Position numbers and translations under genes: made by a program. Under the pieces are notes generated by a model that was not told the origin of the DNA, searched no databases, and saw only the letters and a program-made list of their open reading frames with translations. A DNA stretch of 64,000 nucleotides from Cellulomonas sp. URHE0023 (GTDB lineage: Bacteria > Actinomycetota > Actinomycetes > Actinomycetales > Cellulomonadaceae): the NCBI RefSeq assembly GCF_000688475.1, contig NZ_JIAN01000005.1, positions 1,488,001 to 1,552,000 of the forward strand, written 5' to 3'. This document shows, one piece after another, positions 35,291 to 43,466 of this stretch (position 1 is its first letter; every line of letters starts with the position of its first letter).

Positions 35291-36184
35291 TCAGGGGACC
35301 AGGACGAGCTTGCCACCTCCGCGTCCGGCGTCGTTGAGCTCTGCGGCTCGCGCGACGTCGTCCAGGGCGAACACGCCACCGACAGTGGTCGTGAGCTCAC
35401 CGCGTGCCCGCCGCTCGAGCAGAGCCGAGAGCTCGGCGGCGGACCTCTGTGCGACCGAGCTGAAGGTGATGCCCAGGGCGAACGCCGCGGGGTCCGCGAT
35501 CGTGACGATCCGGTCGGTGCCGCCGCGCAGCTCGATCGAGTCGGCAAGGACCCCACGGCCTGTGGTGTCGAGGACAGCGTCGACACCGTCGGGCGCCAGG
35601 GTGCGCACGCGGTCAACCAGGCCGGGACCGTACGTCGTCGGGCTTGCACCGAGCGCCGCGACCCGGTCCTGGTGACCCGCGGAGGCGGTTCCGACGACGC
35701 GGACGCCGCGGTCGACCGCGAGCTGGGTCACCAGCTCGCCGACCGAGCCGCTCGCGCCGTGCACCACGAGCGTCTCGCCGGGCTGGACGGCCAGCTCACG
35801 CAGCACGCGCAGTGCGGTCTCGCCGGCGACGGGGACGGTGACCGCGTCGATCGCGGTGAGCCCGGCCGGCACGACCGCGTACGTGCTCGCCAGGGCCAGC
35901 TCGGCGTAGCCGCCCGCGTCGGCAAAGCCCGCCACCACGTCGCCGAGGCGCACGTCGGTGACACCGGCGCCGAGCGCGTCGACCACGCCGGCGATCTCGA
36001 TGCCGAGGGCGGCGGGCAGGTCGGCGCCGGGCAGGAAGCCGGCTCGGATCTTGCCGTCGATGCCGTTCACGCCGGCGGCCTGGACGCGTACGCGAACCTG
36101 ACCGGGACCGGGCGCGGGGGTGGGGGACTCGGCGGTGCGCAGGACTTCCGGTCCGCCGAACGTGTCGATGACGATGCTCTTCAT
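35291..36184 (-). CDS. NADP-dependent oxidoreductase (MDR family)
   Basis: A 297-residue zinc-free alcohol dehydrogenase-like protein. It shows a DTFGGPEVLRTAESPTPAPG start, GVNGIDGKIRAGFLPG, and coenzyme loop VHGASGSVGELVTQLAVDRG (about 139-158). The family reduces quinones or enones. It is the second gene of an operon with the OYE gene (17 bases apart), a natural pair for reducing electrophilic alkenes. The MarR gene upstream and divergent probably controls both. Confidence 0.9.
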   Translation of the reverse strand: MKSIVIDTFGGPEVLRTAESPTPAPGPGQVRVRVQAAGVNGIDGKIRAGFLPGADLPAALGIEIAGVVDALGAGVTDVRLGDVVAGFADAGGYAELALASTYAVVPAGLTAIDAVTVPVAGETALRVLRELAVQPGETLVVHGASGSVGELVTQLAVDRGVRVVGTASAGHQDRVAALGASPTTYGPGLVDRVRTLAPDGVDAVLDTTGRGVLADSIELRGGTDRIVTIADPAAFALGITFSSVAQRSAAELSALLERRARGELTTTVGGVFALDDVARAAELNDAGRGGGKLVLVP

Positions 36185-36201
36185 GGCAGTTCCTCTCGTG
36201 G

Positions 36202-37281
36202 TCAGCCGACGACGCTGGCGTCGTCGAGCGTCGGGTAGTCGGTGTAGCCGGCGTGGTCGCCGCCGTAGGCCGTGCTGTAGTCGGGTGCGGCGAAGGGGCC
36301 TCCGGCTGCGAGCCGGACCGGCAGGTCCGGGTTGGCCAGGTAGAGCGCCGCGAATGAGACGAGGTCCGCCGAGCCGTCCTCGAGCCGGTCGAGCGCGTCC
36401 GGCCCGGTCCAGCTCCCCGGCGTGAAGGGGTTGAGGATCAGCGGGCCGGACCACCGGGCTCGCAGGATGGCGGTCAGTCCGGCGTCAGGTCCCTCGGCGA
36501 GGTGCAGGTACGCCAGGCCCAGCGGGTCGAGCGCCTCCAGGAGCGCGGTGTAGGTCGCCTCGACGTCGTCCTCGGAGATGTCGTTGAACGGGTTGCCGGG
36601 GGAGATCCGTAGCCCCGTGCGATCCGCGCCGATCGCGTCCACGACGGCCCGGGCGACCTCGACCGTCAAACGGGTGCGTCCTGTGGTGTCACCGCCCCAG
36701 GCATCGGTCCGGGTGTTGACGTTGGTCGCGAGGAACTGGTGCAGGAGGTAGCCGTTGGCGCCGTGAAGCTCCACCCCGTCGAACCCGGCCTCGATGGCGT
36801 TGCGCGCCGCCTGCGCAAAGTCGGCGATCGTGCTGGCGATGCCTGCTTCGTCGAGAGCGTGCGGAGTGACGAGCTCTTGTGCGCCCGTCGGGGTGTACAC
36901 GGTGCCGGCGGCGCGCACGGCGGAAGCGCTGACGGGCGCCAGCCCCGAGAGGCTCGGGTGCCCGATCCGTCCCGTGTGCATGAGCTGGGCGAAGATCAGG
37001 CCGCCGCGGGCGTGGACCGCGGACGTGACCCCGCGCCACGCCTCGACCTGGGTGCGGGTGTGGAGCCCGGGGGTGTTGGGGTATCCCTGGCCCTGGGCCG
37101 AGGGCTGGGTGCCTTCCGTGACGATCAGTCCTGCGCCGGCTCGCTGCGCGTAGTACTCCGCCATGAGCGGGGTCGCGCTAGCTCCTGGACCGTAAGCCCG
37201 GCTCCGGGTCATCGGGGCCATCACGATGCGGTTGCGGGTGGTGTACCGGCCGATCCGCGTCGGCTCGAATGCTGTGGTCAT
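36202..37281 (-). CDS. Old-yellow-enzyme family ene-reductase (NemA-like)
   Basis: A 359-residue FMN-dependent TIM-barrel enzyme using NADPH to reduce activated C=C bonds, nitro-esters or maleimides. RNRIVMAPMTRSRA (about 17-30) binds FMN, and the active-site His/Asn pair appears in ELHGANGYLLHQFLATNVN (about 173-191). NTRTDAWGGDT is the usual following loop. It is first in an operon with a quinone oxidoreductase, divergent from a MarR gene. An AGGAG site precedes ATG 37281, directly next to a 12-bp inverted repeat, so repressor binding or mRNA folding there would limit expression. Confidence 0.95.
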   Translation of the reverse strand: MTTAFEPTRIGRYTTRNRIVMAPMTRSRAYGPGASATPLMAEYYAQRAGAGLIVTEGTQPSAQGQGYPNTPGLHTRTQVEAWRGVTSAVHARGGLIFAQLMHTGRIGHPSLSGLAPVSASAVRAAGTVYTPTGAQELVTPHALDEAGIASTIADFAQAARNAIEAGFDGVELHGANGYLLHQFLATNVNTRTDAWGGDTTGRTRLTVEVARAVVDAIGADRTGLRISPGNPFNDISEDDVEATYTALLEALDPLGLAYLHLAEGPDAGLTAILRARWSGPLILNPFTPGSWTGPDALDRLEDGSADLVSFAALYLANPDLPVRLAAGGPFAAPDYSTAYGGDHAGYTDYPTLDDASVVG

Positions 37282-37291
37282 GATCCCTGCT

Positions 37292-37325
37292 CCTGTCCCG
37301 AACGGCGTTTGCTGTTCGGGACAGG
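37292..37325. promoter_or_regulatory. Perfect 12-bp inverted repeat before the OYE gene
   Basis: CCTGTCCCGAAC (37292-37303) and GTTCGGGACAGG (37314-37325) are perfect arms around a 10-base centre. The repeat ends ten bases from the OYE start codon and lies between OYE and the divergent MarR gene, the standard place for a MarR-type operator. Confidence 0.75.
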
Positions 37326-37379
37326 TAACCGATCACTCCGCCGATCCATTCCCTCGGCACGAGCCGGTACCATCGCTGT

Positions 37380-37913
37380 ATGCCGAGCAGCAAGGAACCA
37401 ACGGAGATCCCTGGCGTGAACAGGGAACCGGGCGCCGCTGCCGGCGGGCCCGTCAGTCACGCGATCTTCCGGCTCGCGCGAACCCACCGAGCGGTCGCGG
37501 GTCAGCTGTTCCGGGAGCTCGGTCTCCGGCCGGGTCAGGAGCTGCTCCTCATGCACCTGTGGGAGTACGGACCGCAACGTCAGGCCGACCTCGCCGAGCT
37601 GTTCGACACCGACTCCGCATCGATGACGCGCACCGTCCAACGGCTCGAGCGGGCCGGCTTCGTCCGTCGACGGCCGAGTCCGCACGACGGACGCGTGACG
37701 CTCGTCGAGCCCACCGCAGCCAGCCAGGGGCTGCGTATCCGCATCGAGTCGCTATGGGCGGAGCTCGAGCGCCGGACGGTCGGCGACCTGGACCCGGACG
37801 AACGGGCCGCGGCCCTGGACATCCTCCGCAGGCTCGAGCACAACCTGCTCGACGCGCCGACGACGACGGTCGCGCAGCAGCGCCAGACCGGCGGGAGTTC
37901 CCCAGCGACCTGA
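37380..37913 (+). CDS. MarR-family regulator
   Basis: A 177-residue winged-helix regulator. The MarR core runs from AIFRLARTHRAVAGQLF (about 29-45) through RQADLAELFDTDSASMTRTVQRLERAGFV (in parts, about 66-95) to the wing RRRPSPHDGRVTLVEPT. There is no redox-sensing cysteine, so it is not an OhrR-type thiol sensor. A TACCAT box (37368-37373) ends six bases before ATG 37380, so probably leaderless. It likely represses the divergent ene-reductase operon through the 12-bp repeat. Confidence 0.92.
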   Translation: MPSSKEPTEIPGVNREPGAAAGGPVSHAIFRLARTHRAVAGQLFRELGLRPGQELLLMHLWEYGPQRQADLAELFDTDSASMTRTVQRLERAGFVRRRPSPHDGRVTLVEPTAASQGLRIRIESLWAELERRTVGDLDPDERAAALDILRRLEHNLLDAPTTTVAQQRQTGGSSPAT

Positions 37914-37937
37914 TCGCGTCCGGCCTAGGCTCTCGAT

Positions 37938-39413
37938 GTGCCCCGTCGCCACGTCCAGCTGCAGCCGAGCCAGCGCGTCCCCGATGGTCCCGCGGTCGAC
38001 GTGCTGGTCCGCGAGGGCCTTGCCGCGCTGCGCCACGAGCTGGACATCCCGGACGACTTCCCCGAGCCGGTGACGGCAGAGGCCACGGCCGCGCAGCCCC
38101 GTCAGGTCGGCGCCGACGCCACGGACATCTCGTTCGTCACCATCGACCCCGAGGGCTCGATGGACCTCGACCAGGCGGTGCACATCGAGCGCACGCCGGA
38201 CGGGTACCGGGTGCACTACGCGATCGCGGACGTCGCGGCCTGGGTGGTGCCCGGCGGCGCGATCGACGACGAGGCCCGGGCCCGGGTCGAGACGCTGTAC
38301 GCCCCCGACGGCCGGACCCCGCTGCACCCGCCGGAGCTGAGCGAGTCGCGAGCCAGCCTTCTCCCGGGCCAGGTCACCCCCGCGCTCCTGTGGACGATCG
38401 ACCTCGACAGCACGGGCGAGCCGACGCAGGTAGACGTCGCCCGCAGCCGTGTACAAAGCCGAGCACAGCTGACGTACAGCGGCGCGCAGAACGCGCTCGA
38501 CGACGGGTCCGCGGACGACGTCCTGCTCCTCCTGCAGACCGTGGGGACCCTGCGCCAAGAGGCGGAGAAGCGTCGCGGTGGCATCACGCTGCCCGCACCG
38601 GAGCAGGTCGTCGAGCAGCAGGAAGACGGTTCCTGGGCCTTGAGCAGTCGCGCGACCCTGCCCGTCGAGGAGTGGAACGCCCAGATCTCGCTGCTGACCG
38701 GGATGTGCGCGGCGCGGCTCATGCTCGACGGGGGCATCGGCATCCTGCGCACCCTTCCCGAGGCGGACCCGCGGGACGTCGAGCGCCTCAAGCGTTCCGC
38801 GCGGGCGCTCGGTGTCGACTGGCCGGACGGCGCGTCGCCCGGCGACGTCATCCGCGAGCTCGACGCGGCGAAACCCGCGCACGCCGCCCTGCTGACCGAC
38901 GCGACGAGCCTGCTGCGTGGTGCCGCGTACGTCGCGTTCGACGGCGAGGTGCCGTCGTACACGCTGCACGCGGCGATCGCGGCGCCCTACGCGCACACGA
39001 CCGCGCCGCTGCGGCGCCTCGTCGACCGGTTCGTCGGGGAGGTCTGCGTGGCACTGTGCGCCGGTGCGCCAGTGCCGGACTGGGCGCGTGCTGCGCTGCC
39101 CGAGCTGCCGGGGATCATGGCGACCGGGGACAAGCACGCCGGCGAGTACGAGCGGGGATGTCTCGACCTGGTCGAGGCGGCGCTGCTCACCGGCCGTGTC
39201 GGGGAGGTGTTCGAGGGCGCGATCGTCGACGTGCGCGCCGACCGGGCTGCGGGCGTGGTGCAGCTGCGCGACCCCGCCGTCCGCGGTCGCATCGAGGGCG
39301 CCGACCTTCCGCTCGGCACGGACGTGCGCGTCAGGGTGGTCCAGGCCGACGTCGCGACCCGCACGGTGCGGTTCGAGGTGGCGGCGCCTGGGACGGGCGG
39401 CGGAGCGACCTGA
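37938..39413 (+). CDS. RNB-domain exoribonuclease (RNase II/R-like), short form
   Basis: A 491-residue protein consisting mainly of the RNB catalytic domain (about 60-390): TIDPEGSMDLDQAVHIERT carries the Mg2+ aspartates, and YRVHYAIADVAAWVVPGGAI and TAPLRRLVDRF are present. Canonical RNase II has DxxxxxDxDD; here the last Asp is Gln (DLDQ), a form I recall from other actinobacterial RNB proteins. N-terminal cold-shock domains are largely missing; the C-terminal beta-rich end may replace S1. Expected to degrade RNA 3' to 5'. GTG 37938 follows TAGGCT (37926-37931) by six bases. TGATG overlap couples it to the next gene. Confidence 0.88.
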   Translation: MPRRHVQLQPSQRVPDGPAVDVLVREGLAALRHELDIPDDFPEPVTAEATAAQPRQVGADATDISFVTIDPEGSMDLDQAVHIERTPDGYRVHYAIADVAAWVVPGGAIDDEARARVETLYAPDGRTPLHPPELSESRASLLPGQVTPALLWTIDLDSTGEPTQVDVARSRVQSRAQLTYSGAQNALDDGSADDVLLLLQTVGTLRQEAEKRRGGITLPAPEQVVEQQEDGSWALSSRATLPVEEWNAQISLLTGMCAARLMLDGGIGILRTLPEADPRDVERLKRSARALGVDWPDGASPGDVIRELDAAKPAHAALLTDATSLLRGAAYVAFDGEVPSYTLHAAIAAPYAHTTAPLRRLVDRFVGEVCVALCAGAPVPDWARAALPELPGIMATGDKHAGEYERGCLDLVEAALLTGRVGEVFEGAIVDVRADRAAGVVQLRDPAVRGRIEGADLPLGTDVRVRVVQADVATRTVRFEVAAPGTGGGAT

Positions 39414-40459
39414 TGTCCGAGCTCGACGACGTCGCGGACGAGCTGTACGGCGGGCCACCCGGGGTGTTCATCGAGCACCGCGACGCCGCCGCCAAGGCCG
39501 CACGGGCCGACGGTGACCGTGAGCTGGCCAAGCAGATCACGGAGCTGCGCAAACCGACCGTGTCCGCCTGGCTGATGAACCTCCTGGTACGCGACGACCC
39601 CGGCTTCGCCGACCAGGTGGTCGCCCTCGGCGAGGGCCTGCGCGATGCGGAGCGTTCCCTCGACGGACCCGCGCTCCGTGAGCTGAGCACCCAACGACGC
39701 GCCCTCGTCCGCTCGCTCACCGCGCGCGCCCGCAAGCTGGCCCAGCCGGCAGGCCAGCGCATCGGGGACTCGGTCACCCAGGAGCTCGACGCGACCCTTA
39801 CCGCGGCCCTCGCGGACCCGGAGGTCGCCCGCGAGGTCACCTCCGGTCGGCTCACGGTGGCCCGCGAGTGGTCGGGATTCGGCAGCGCGGACCCGAGCGC
39901 CACGACGACGACGGGCTCGGGACCGAGATCCTCCGGGACGGCTACTGCGAGGACCGAACCGAAGACCCGCCAGAAGTCCGCGCCGGCCGGCCAGCCGGAC
40001 TCCGGCGACGCACCCACGCAGCAACGCCCGAAGCTCACTCTGGTCAAGCCCGCGGTCGACCCGGAGGAGGCTCGGCGGGCCAGGGCGCACGAGCGCCAGC
40101 AACGGCTGCGGGACGAGGCCGACCGTGCCCTCGAGGCCGCGGACCAGGCGCTCGCGGACGCCCAGCGCAAGCACGACGCCGCCCAGCAGGTCCGAGACGA
40201 GAGCGCCGCCCTGCTCGAACGCGCCGAGCGCGCGGCACAGGACGCCCACGAGGAGGAGGACGACCTCGTGAAGACGCTCGCCGAGGTCCGACGCAGGCTC
40301 GCGGCCGCGGGCAAGGCGGCGACCATCGCGGACAAGGACGTGAGCCAGGCGCAGGCGAACCTCCGGCACGACGAGAAGGAGACGACCACCACCGAGCGGG
40401 AGCTGCAACGCGCGGAGCGGGCCCGGGAGGCTGCCGCCGCCAGGAGGGAAGGGCTGTGA
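39413..40459 (+). CDS. Coiled-coil protein of unknown function
   Basis: A 348-residue soluble protein. Residues 1-150 form a folded helical part (LDDVADELYGGPPGVFIEHR, KPTVSAWLMNLLVRDDPG, RALVRSLTARARKLA), and about 150-210 is a Ser/Thr/Pro-rich linker. Residues 215-345 are an uninterrupted charged coiled coil rich in Ala, Arg and Glu. No named family recognised with confidence, though actinobacterial homologues sit beside RNB genes. Its ATG overlaps the RNB stop (TGATG), so the two proteins are made together and may act together. Confidence 0.7.
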   Translation: MSELDDVADELYGGPPGVFIEHRDAAAKAARADGDRELAKQITELRKPTVSAWLMNLLVRDDPGFADQVVALGEGLRDAERSLDGPALRELSTQRRALVRSLTARARKLAQPAGQRIGDSVTQELDATLTAALADPEVAREVTSGRLTVAREWSGFGSADPSATTTTGSGPRSSGTATARTEPKTRQKSAPAGQPDSGDAPTQQRPKLTLVKPAVDPEEARRARAHERQQRLRDEADRALEAADQALADAQRKHDAAQQVRDESAALLERAERAAQDAHEEEDDLVKTLAEVRRRLAAAGKAATIADKDVSQAQANLRHDEKETTTTERELQRAERAREAAAARREGL

Positions 40460-41040
40460 AGGACGACGCCGAGAAGGTCCTGATCGAGTCAGCGCAGCAG
40501 TGGCGCGAGTGGCTCGCCGAGCACCACGCGACGTCACCGGGAATCTGGCTCGTCATGTGGCGGGCGTCGAGCGGGAAGCCTCACGTGACCTATGAACAGG
40601 CCATAGAGGAGGCGCTGTGCTTCGGCTGGATCGACGGCCAGTCCCAGACCCTCGACACCGAGCGGTCGGCCCTCTGGCTCACGCGTCGACGTCCGGGCAG
40701 CGGGTGGAGCCTGCTGTCGAAGGAGCGGGTCGCCCGGGTCGAGGCCGACGGGCGCATGACGGACGTGGGGCGCGCCGTTATCGACGCTGCCAAGGAGGAC
40801 GGCTCGTGGTCCCGCTACGACGACGCCGACGCCCTCGTGCTGCCCCAGGACCTGCTCGACGCCTTCGGGTCACGGGGCGGCTCGCGCGAGCACTGGGACG
40901 CGTTCAGCGAGGCGGTCCGCCGGGGGATCCTCCGCTGGATCGTGGACGCGAGGCGCGACGTCACGCGTGCGGCCCGGATCGAGGAGACCGCGGACCTCGC
41001 CGAGCAGGGAGTACCCGCCCACCAGCAGGTTCGTCGCTAG
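40456..41040 (+). CDS. YdeI/OmpD-associated family protein
   Basis: A 194-residue member of the YdeI family: WREWLAEHHATSPGIWLVMW, YEQAIEEALCFGWIDGQSQ and WSLLSKERVARVEADGRMT are diagnostic. YdeI-type proteins have been linked to antimicrobial-peptide or bacteriocin protection in enteric bacteria, but the biochemical role is not known. GTG 40456 overlaps the stop of the coiled-coil gene (GTGA), making it the third gene of a coupled RNB operon. The product has no signal peptide. Confidence 0.88.
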   Translation: MKDDAEKVLIESAQQWREWLAEHHATSPGIWLVMWRASSGKPHVTYEQAIEEALCFGWIDGQSQTLDTERSALWLTRRRPGSGWSLLSKERVARVEADGRMTDVGRAVIDAAKEDGSWSRYDDADALVLPQDLLDAFGSRGGSREHWDAFSEAVRRGILRWIVDARRDVTRAARIEETADLAEQGVPAHQQVRR

Positions 41041-41055
41041 GAGCTCTGGCAGGGA

Positions 41056-41316
41056 ATGTCCCTTGTGTGGTCCACTTCCGGGGTGAACTCGTCCCAGTCA
41101 ACAGCGCCCGTCCGCAACACCAAGACGCTGGGCTACATCTCGATCGGTCTTCTCGCCGTCTTCGTCGTGCTCGCGATCTTCCGGATCTCGGCCGTGTCCG
41201 ACGGTGAGTCCCACCCCGCGATCGAGTACGTCCTCGTGGTGGGCATCATCTTCTCCTTGATCTTCTTCGCCACCCTTGCGGTGAAGTTCCTCTTCATCGG
41301 GGACGACAAGGACTGA
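41056..41316 (+). CDS. Small two-helix membrane protein
   Basis: 86 residues (77 if GTG 41083 is the start). Two hydrophobic helices: TLGYISIGLLAVFVVLAIF and YVLVVGIIFSLIFFATLAV. A short acidic tail GDDKD follows. Not recognised as a named family. It lies 15 bases after the YdeI-like gene on the same strand and before a strong hairpin, so it is the last gene of that transcript or stands alone. Confidence 0.6.
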   Translation: MSLVWSTSGVNSSQSTAPVRNTKTLGYISIGLLAVFVVLAIFRISAVSDGESHPAIEYVLVVGIIFSLIFFATLAVKFLFIGDDKD

Positions 41317-41330
41317 CGGCTCCTGAACGC

Positions 41331-41371
41331 ACGAGAGCCGCGCCGCCCGAACAGGGTGGCGCGGCTCTCGT
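41331..41371. terminator. Long bidirectional terminator
   Basis: ACGAGAGCCGCGCC (41331-41344) pairs perfectly with GGCGCGGCTCTCGT (41358-41371); inner GCCC/GGGT extends the stem, leaving a GAACA loop. It separates two convergent genes. Confidence 0.88.
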
Positions 41372-41386
41372 CGTTCACGAGCCGGG

Positions 41387-42928
41387 TCAGACGGCTGCCG
41401 CACCCTCCGTCGGCAGGTCGTCCTTCTTGGCCGAGATGAGCGTGGCCGCGGCGACCAGGCCGACGAACATCAGTACCGCTCCGCCCAGGTAGGCGACGTG
41501 GTAGCCGGCGACCTGAGCGGTCGCGACCATGGCCTGGGTCGGCTCGGCGCCGTTGGCCAGGTCCGTCAGCTTGGTCGCGGTGGCGCTGATCGCGAAGGTG
41601 CTGAGCAGCGCGAGGCCGAGCGAGCCGCCCACCTGCTGCGACGTGTTGAGCAGTGCGCTCGCGACGCCGGCGTCGTGCCCGCCCACACCGACGAGCGCGG
41701 TGCTCGACGCCGGGATGAACACCGCGGCCATGCCGAGGCTCATGACCGTGATCGCGGGGAGCACCGTGGACGCGTAGGACGAGTCCGGCGTGGTCCGCAG
41801 GAGCAGCAGCATCCCGGCGATCGCCAGGGTGATGCCGACGAGCATCAGCGGACGGGGCCCGATGCGGGGCAGGATCTGCGCGACGACGCCGGCACCGAGG
41901 ATGATGCCGATGCTGAACGGCAGGAACGCGAAGCCGGCCTTGAGCGGGGTGTACCCGAGGATGTTCTGCAGGTAGAGCGTCATGAACAGGAACATCGAGA
42001 ACAGCCCGGCGCCGATCATCAGGAAGATGATGTAGGAGCCGCCGCGGTTGCGGTCGAGCACGATGCGCATGGGCAGCAGCGGGTTCTTGACGCGGGTCTC
42101 CACGATCACGAACGCGACGAGCAGGGCCACAGCGACCGCGAGGAGCGTGACGACGGTCGGGTCGCCCCAGCCCACCGTGCCGCTCCCGTCGGCCTGCTGC
42201 TTGGAGGCCTCGGTGAAGCCGTACACGAGCGTCGCCAGGCCGATGCTCGACAGCACGGCGCCGGGGACGTCCAGGTGCCGGTCGCCGGGTGCCTTCGACT
42301 CGTTGACGAACCGGATCCCGAGGATGACCGCGATCAGCGCGATGGGCAGGTTGACGTAGAGGCACCAGCGCCAGCCGAGGTACTCGGTGAGGATGCCGCC
42401 GAGGATCAGGCCGATGGCGGCGCCGCCGCCGGAGATGGCACCGAAGACGCCGAACGCCTTGGCGCGGTCGCGACCCGAGGTGAAGGTCACGGTGATGATG
42501 GCCAGCGATGCCGGCGCGAGCAGTGCGCCGAACGCACCCTGCAGGGCGCGGGCACCGAAGAGGAGCGCCTCGGACTGCGCGGCACCGCCGAGCCCGGAGG
42601 CCACGGCGAACCCGACGAGTCCGATGAGGAACGCGCGCTTGCGGCCGATGTAGTCGGCGATGCGGCCACCCAGCAGCAGCAGGCCGCCGAACGCGAGCGT
42701 GTAGGCCGTGATGGCCCAGGAGATGTCCTGCGGCGGGATCCCGAGGTCGGTGGCGGCGGACGGCAGAGCGATGTTCATGATCGCCGAGTCGAGGATGATC
42801 ATCAGCTGGGCGATCGCGACGACGCCGAGGATCAACCACCTGCGACGGTCGTGCGCGGCAGCGGCGAGGGCCGCGTCGTCTTGCGGGGAGTCGACCGTTT
42901 CGGCGGTCGGAATACTGGTTTCAGGCAC
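41387..42928 (-). CDS. EmrB/QacA-type MFS drug exporter (DHA2)
   Basis: A 513-residue, 14-helix exporter. Motif A lies between helices 2 and 3 (LGGRIADYIGRKRAFLIG, about 80-97), and motif C in helix 5 (GAISGGGAAIGLILGGIL, about 157-174) identifies a proton antiporter. It extrudes drugs or biocides; substrate unknown. GTG 42928 has CGGAG a few bases upstream. No regulator gene adjoins. The 15-bp palindrome at 43073-43087, about 145 bases upstream, might bind one encoded elsewhere. Confidence 0.92.
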   Translation of the reverse strand: MPETSIPTAETVDSPQDDAALAAAAHDRRRWLILGVVAIAQLMIILDSAIMNIALPSAATDLGIPPQDISWAITAYTLAFGGLLLLGGRIADYIGRKRAFLIGLVGFAVASGLGGAAQSEALLFGARALQGAFGALLAPASLAIITVTFTSGRDRAKAFGVFGAISGGGAAIGLILGGILTEYLGWRWCLYVNLPIALIAVILGIRFVNESKAPGDRHLDVPGAVLSSIGLATLVYGFTEASKQQADGSGTVGWGDPTVVTLLAVAVALLVAFVIVETRVKNPLLPMRIVLDRNRGGSYIIFLMIGAGLFSMFLFMTLYLQNILGYTPLKAGFAFLPFSIGIILGAGVVAQILPRIGPRPLMLVGITLAIAGMLLLLRTTPDSSYASTVLPAITVMSLGMAAVFIPASSTALVGVGGHDAGVASALLNTSQQVGGSLGLALLSTFAISATATKLTDLANGAEPTQAMVATAQVAGYHVAYLGGAVLMFVGLVAAATLISAKKDDLPTEGAAAV

Positions 42929-43223
42929 GACGAACTCCGGGGGAGAGAAGGGTGGCGACGTCGCCGGAGGTGAGGACCAGGTAACGGTCCCGAGGGAGCT
43001 GACCCGAAATTCCTCGGCCGGGTACTTCGTCAGTGCATCAGCGGATGCCTACGACGGTCAAGGAGTTTTGTCTTCGCTCGGAGCGAATTTCTCAGGCTCC
43101 TCTCAGTGCCCGTAAGCCGTCCGAACGCGTGGTCGCTCGTAGGCCCCCAACGGCATCGGGTGGCCGAACATTCCGTGTCGCGTGGGCGGAAACACCCAGT
43201 GAACAGGCAGGTCAGGACTCGCT
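42929..43223. other. Intergenic region upstream of exporter, with perfect palindrome
   Basis: About 295 bases with no supported gene; short reading frames here have no recognisable content. TTCGCTCGGAGCGAA at 43073-43087 is a perfect 7+1+7 palindrome, a candidate operator for the exporter. The region is lower in GC than its neighbours. Confidence 0.45.
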
Positions 43224-43253
43224 TTGGAGGTCGGGCGCTCGCACAGGTAGCCT
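43224..43253 (+). promoter_or_regulatory. Promoter of tRNA-Ser(GCU)
   Basis: TTGGAG (43224-43229) and TAGCCT (43248-43253) with an 18-base spacer place transcription start about five bases before the mature tRNA 5' end at 43265. Confidence 0.65.
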
Positions 43254-43264
43254 GTGCTGGTCCT

Positions 43265-43356
43265 GGAGACGTCGCATAGCCCGGTCTAGTGCGCGACCCT
43301 GCTAAGGTCGTGAAGGCGTAAGCCTTCCGTGGGTTCAAATCCCACCGTCTCCGCCA
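43265..43356 (+). tRNA. tRNA-Ser(GCU)
   Basis: Acceptor GGAGACG (43265-43271) pairs with CGTCTCC (43346-43352). The anticodon loop CTGCTAA with stem CGACC/GGTCG gives anticodon GCT. A long class II variable arm and GGTTCAAATCC T-arm are present. The CCA end is encoded (43354-43356), unlike in the other two tRNA genes here. Confidence 0.97.
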
Positions 43357-43382
43357 GCCAGCATCAGTACAGAACGCGACTC

Positions 43383-43415
43383 AGGCCCGGTCCCGACGAG
43401 GATCGGGCCTTTCTC
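43383..43415 (+). terminator. Terminator after tRNA-Ser(GCU)
   Basis: AGGCCCGGTCC (43383-43393) pairs with GGATCGGGCCT (43400-43410), one G-T pair, loop CGACGA, then TTCTCGTT. Confidence 0.85.
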
Positions 43416-43466
43416 GTTCGCGAGCGGGACGTGAGCTCGTTGCCGAGCTGGACCTGAGCAGGGCGG

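Noticed and set aside
41056..41316. Toxin or phage-like small protein
   Set aside because: Only two plain membrane helices and an acidic tail; nothing supports a toxin or phage call.
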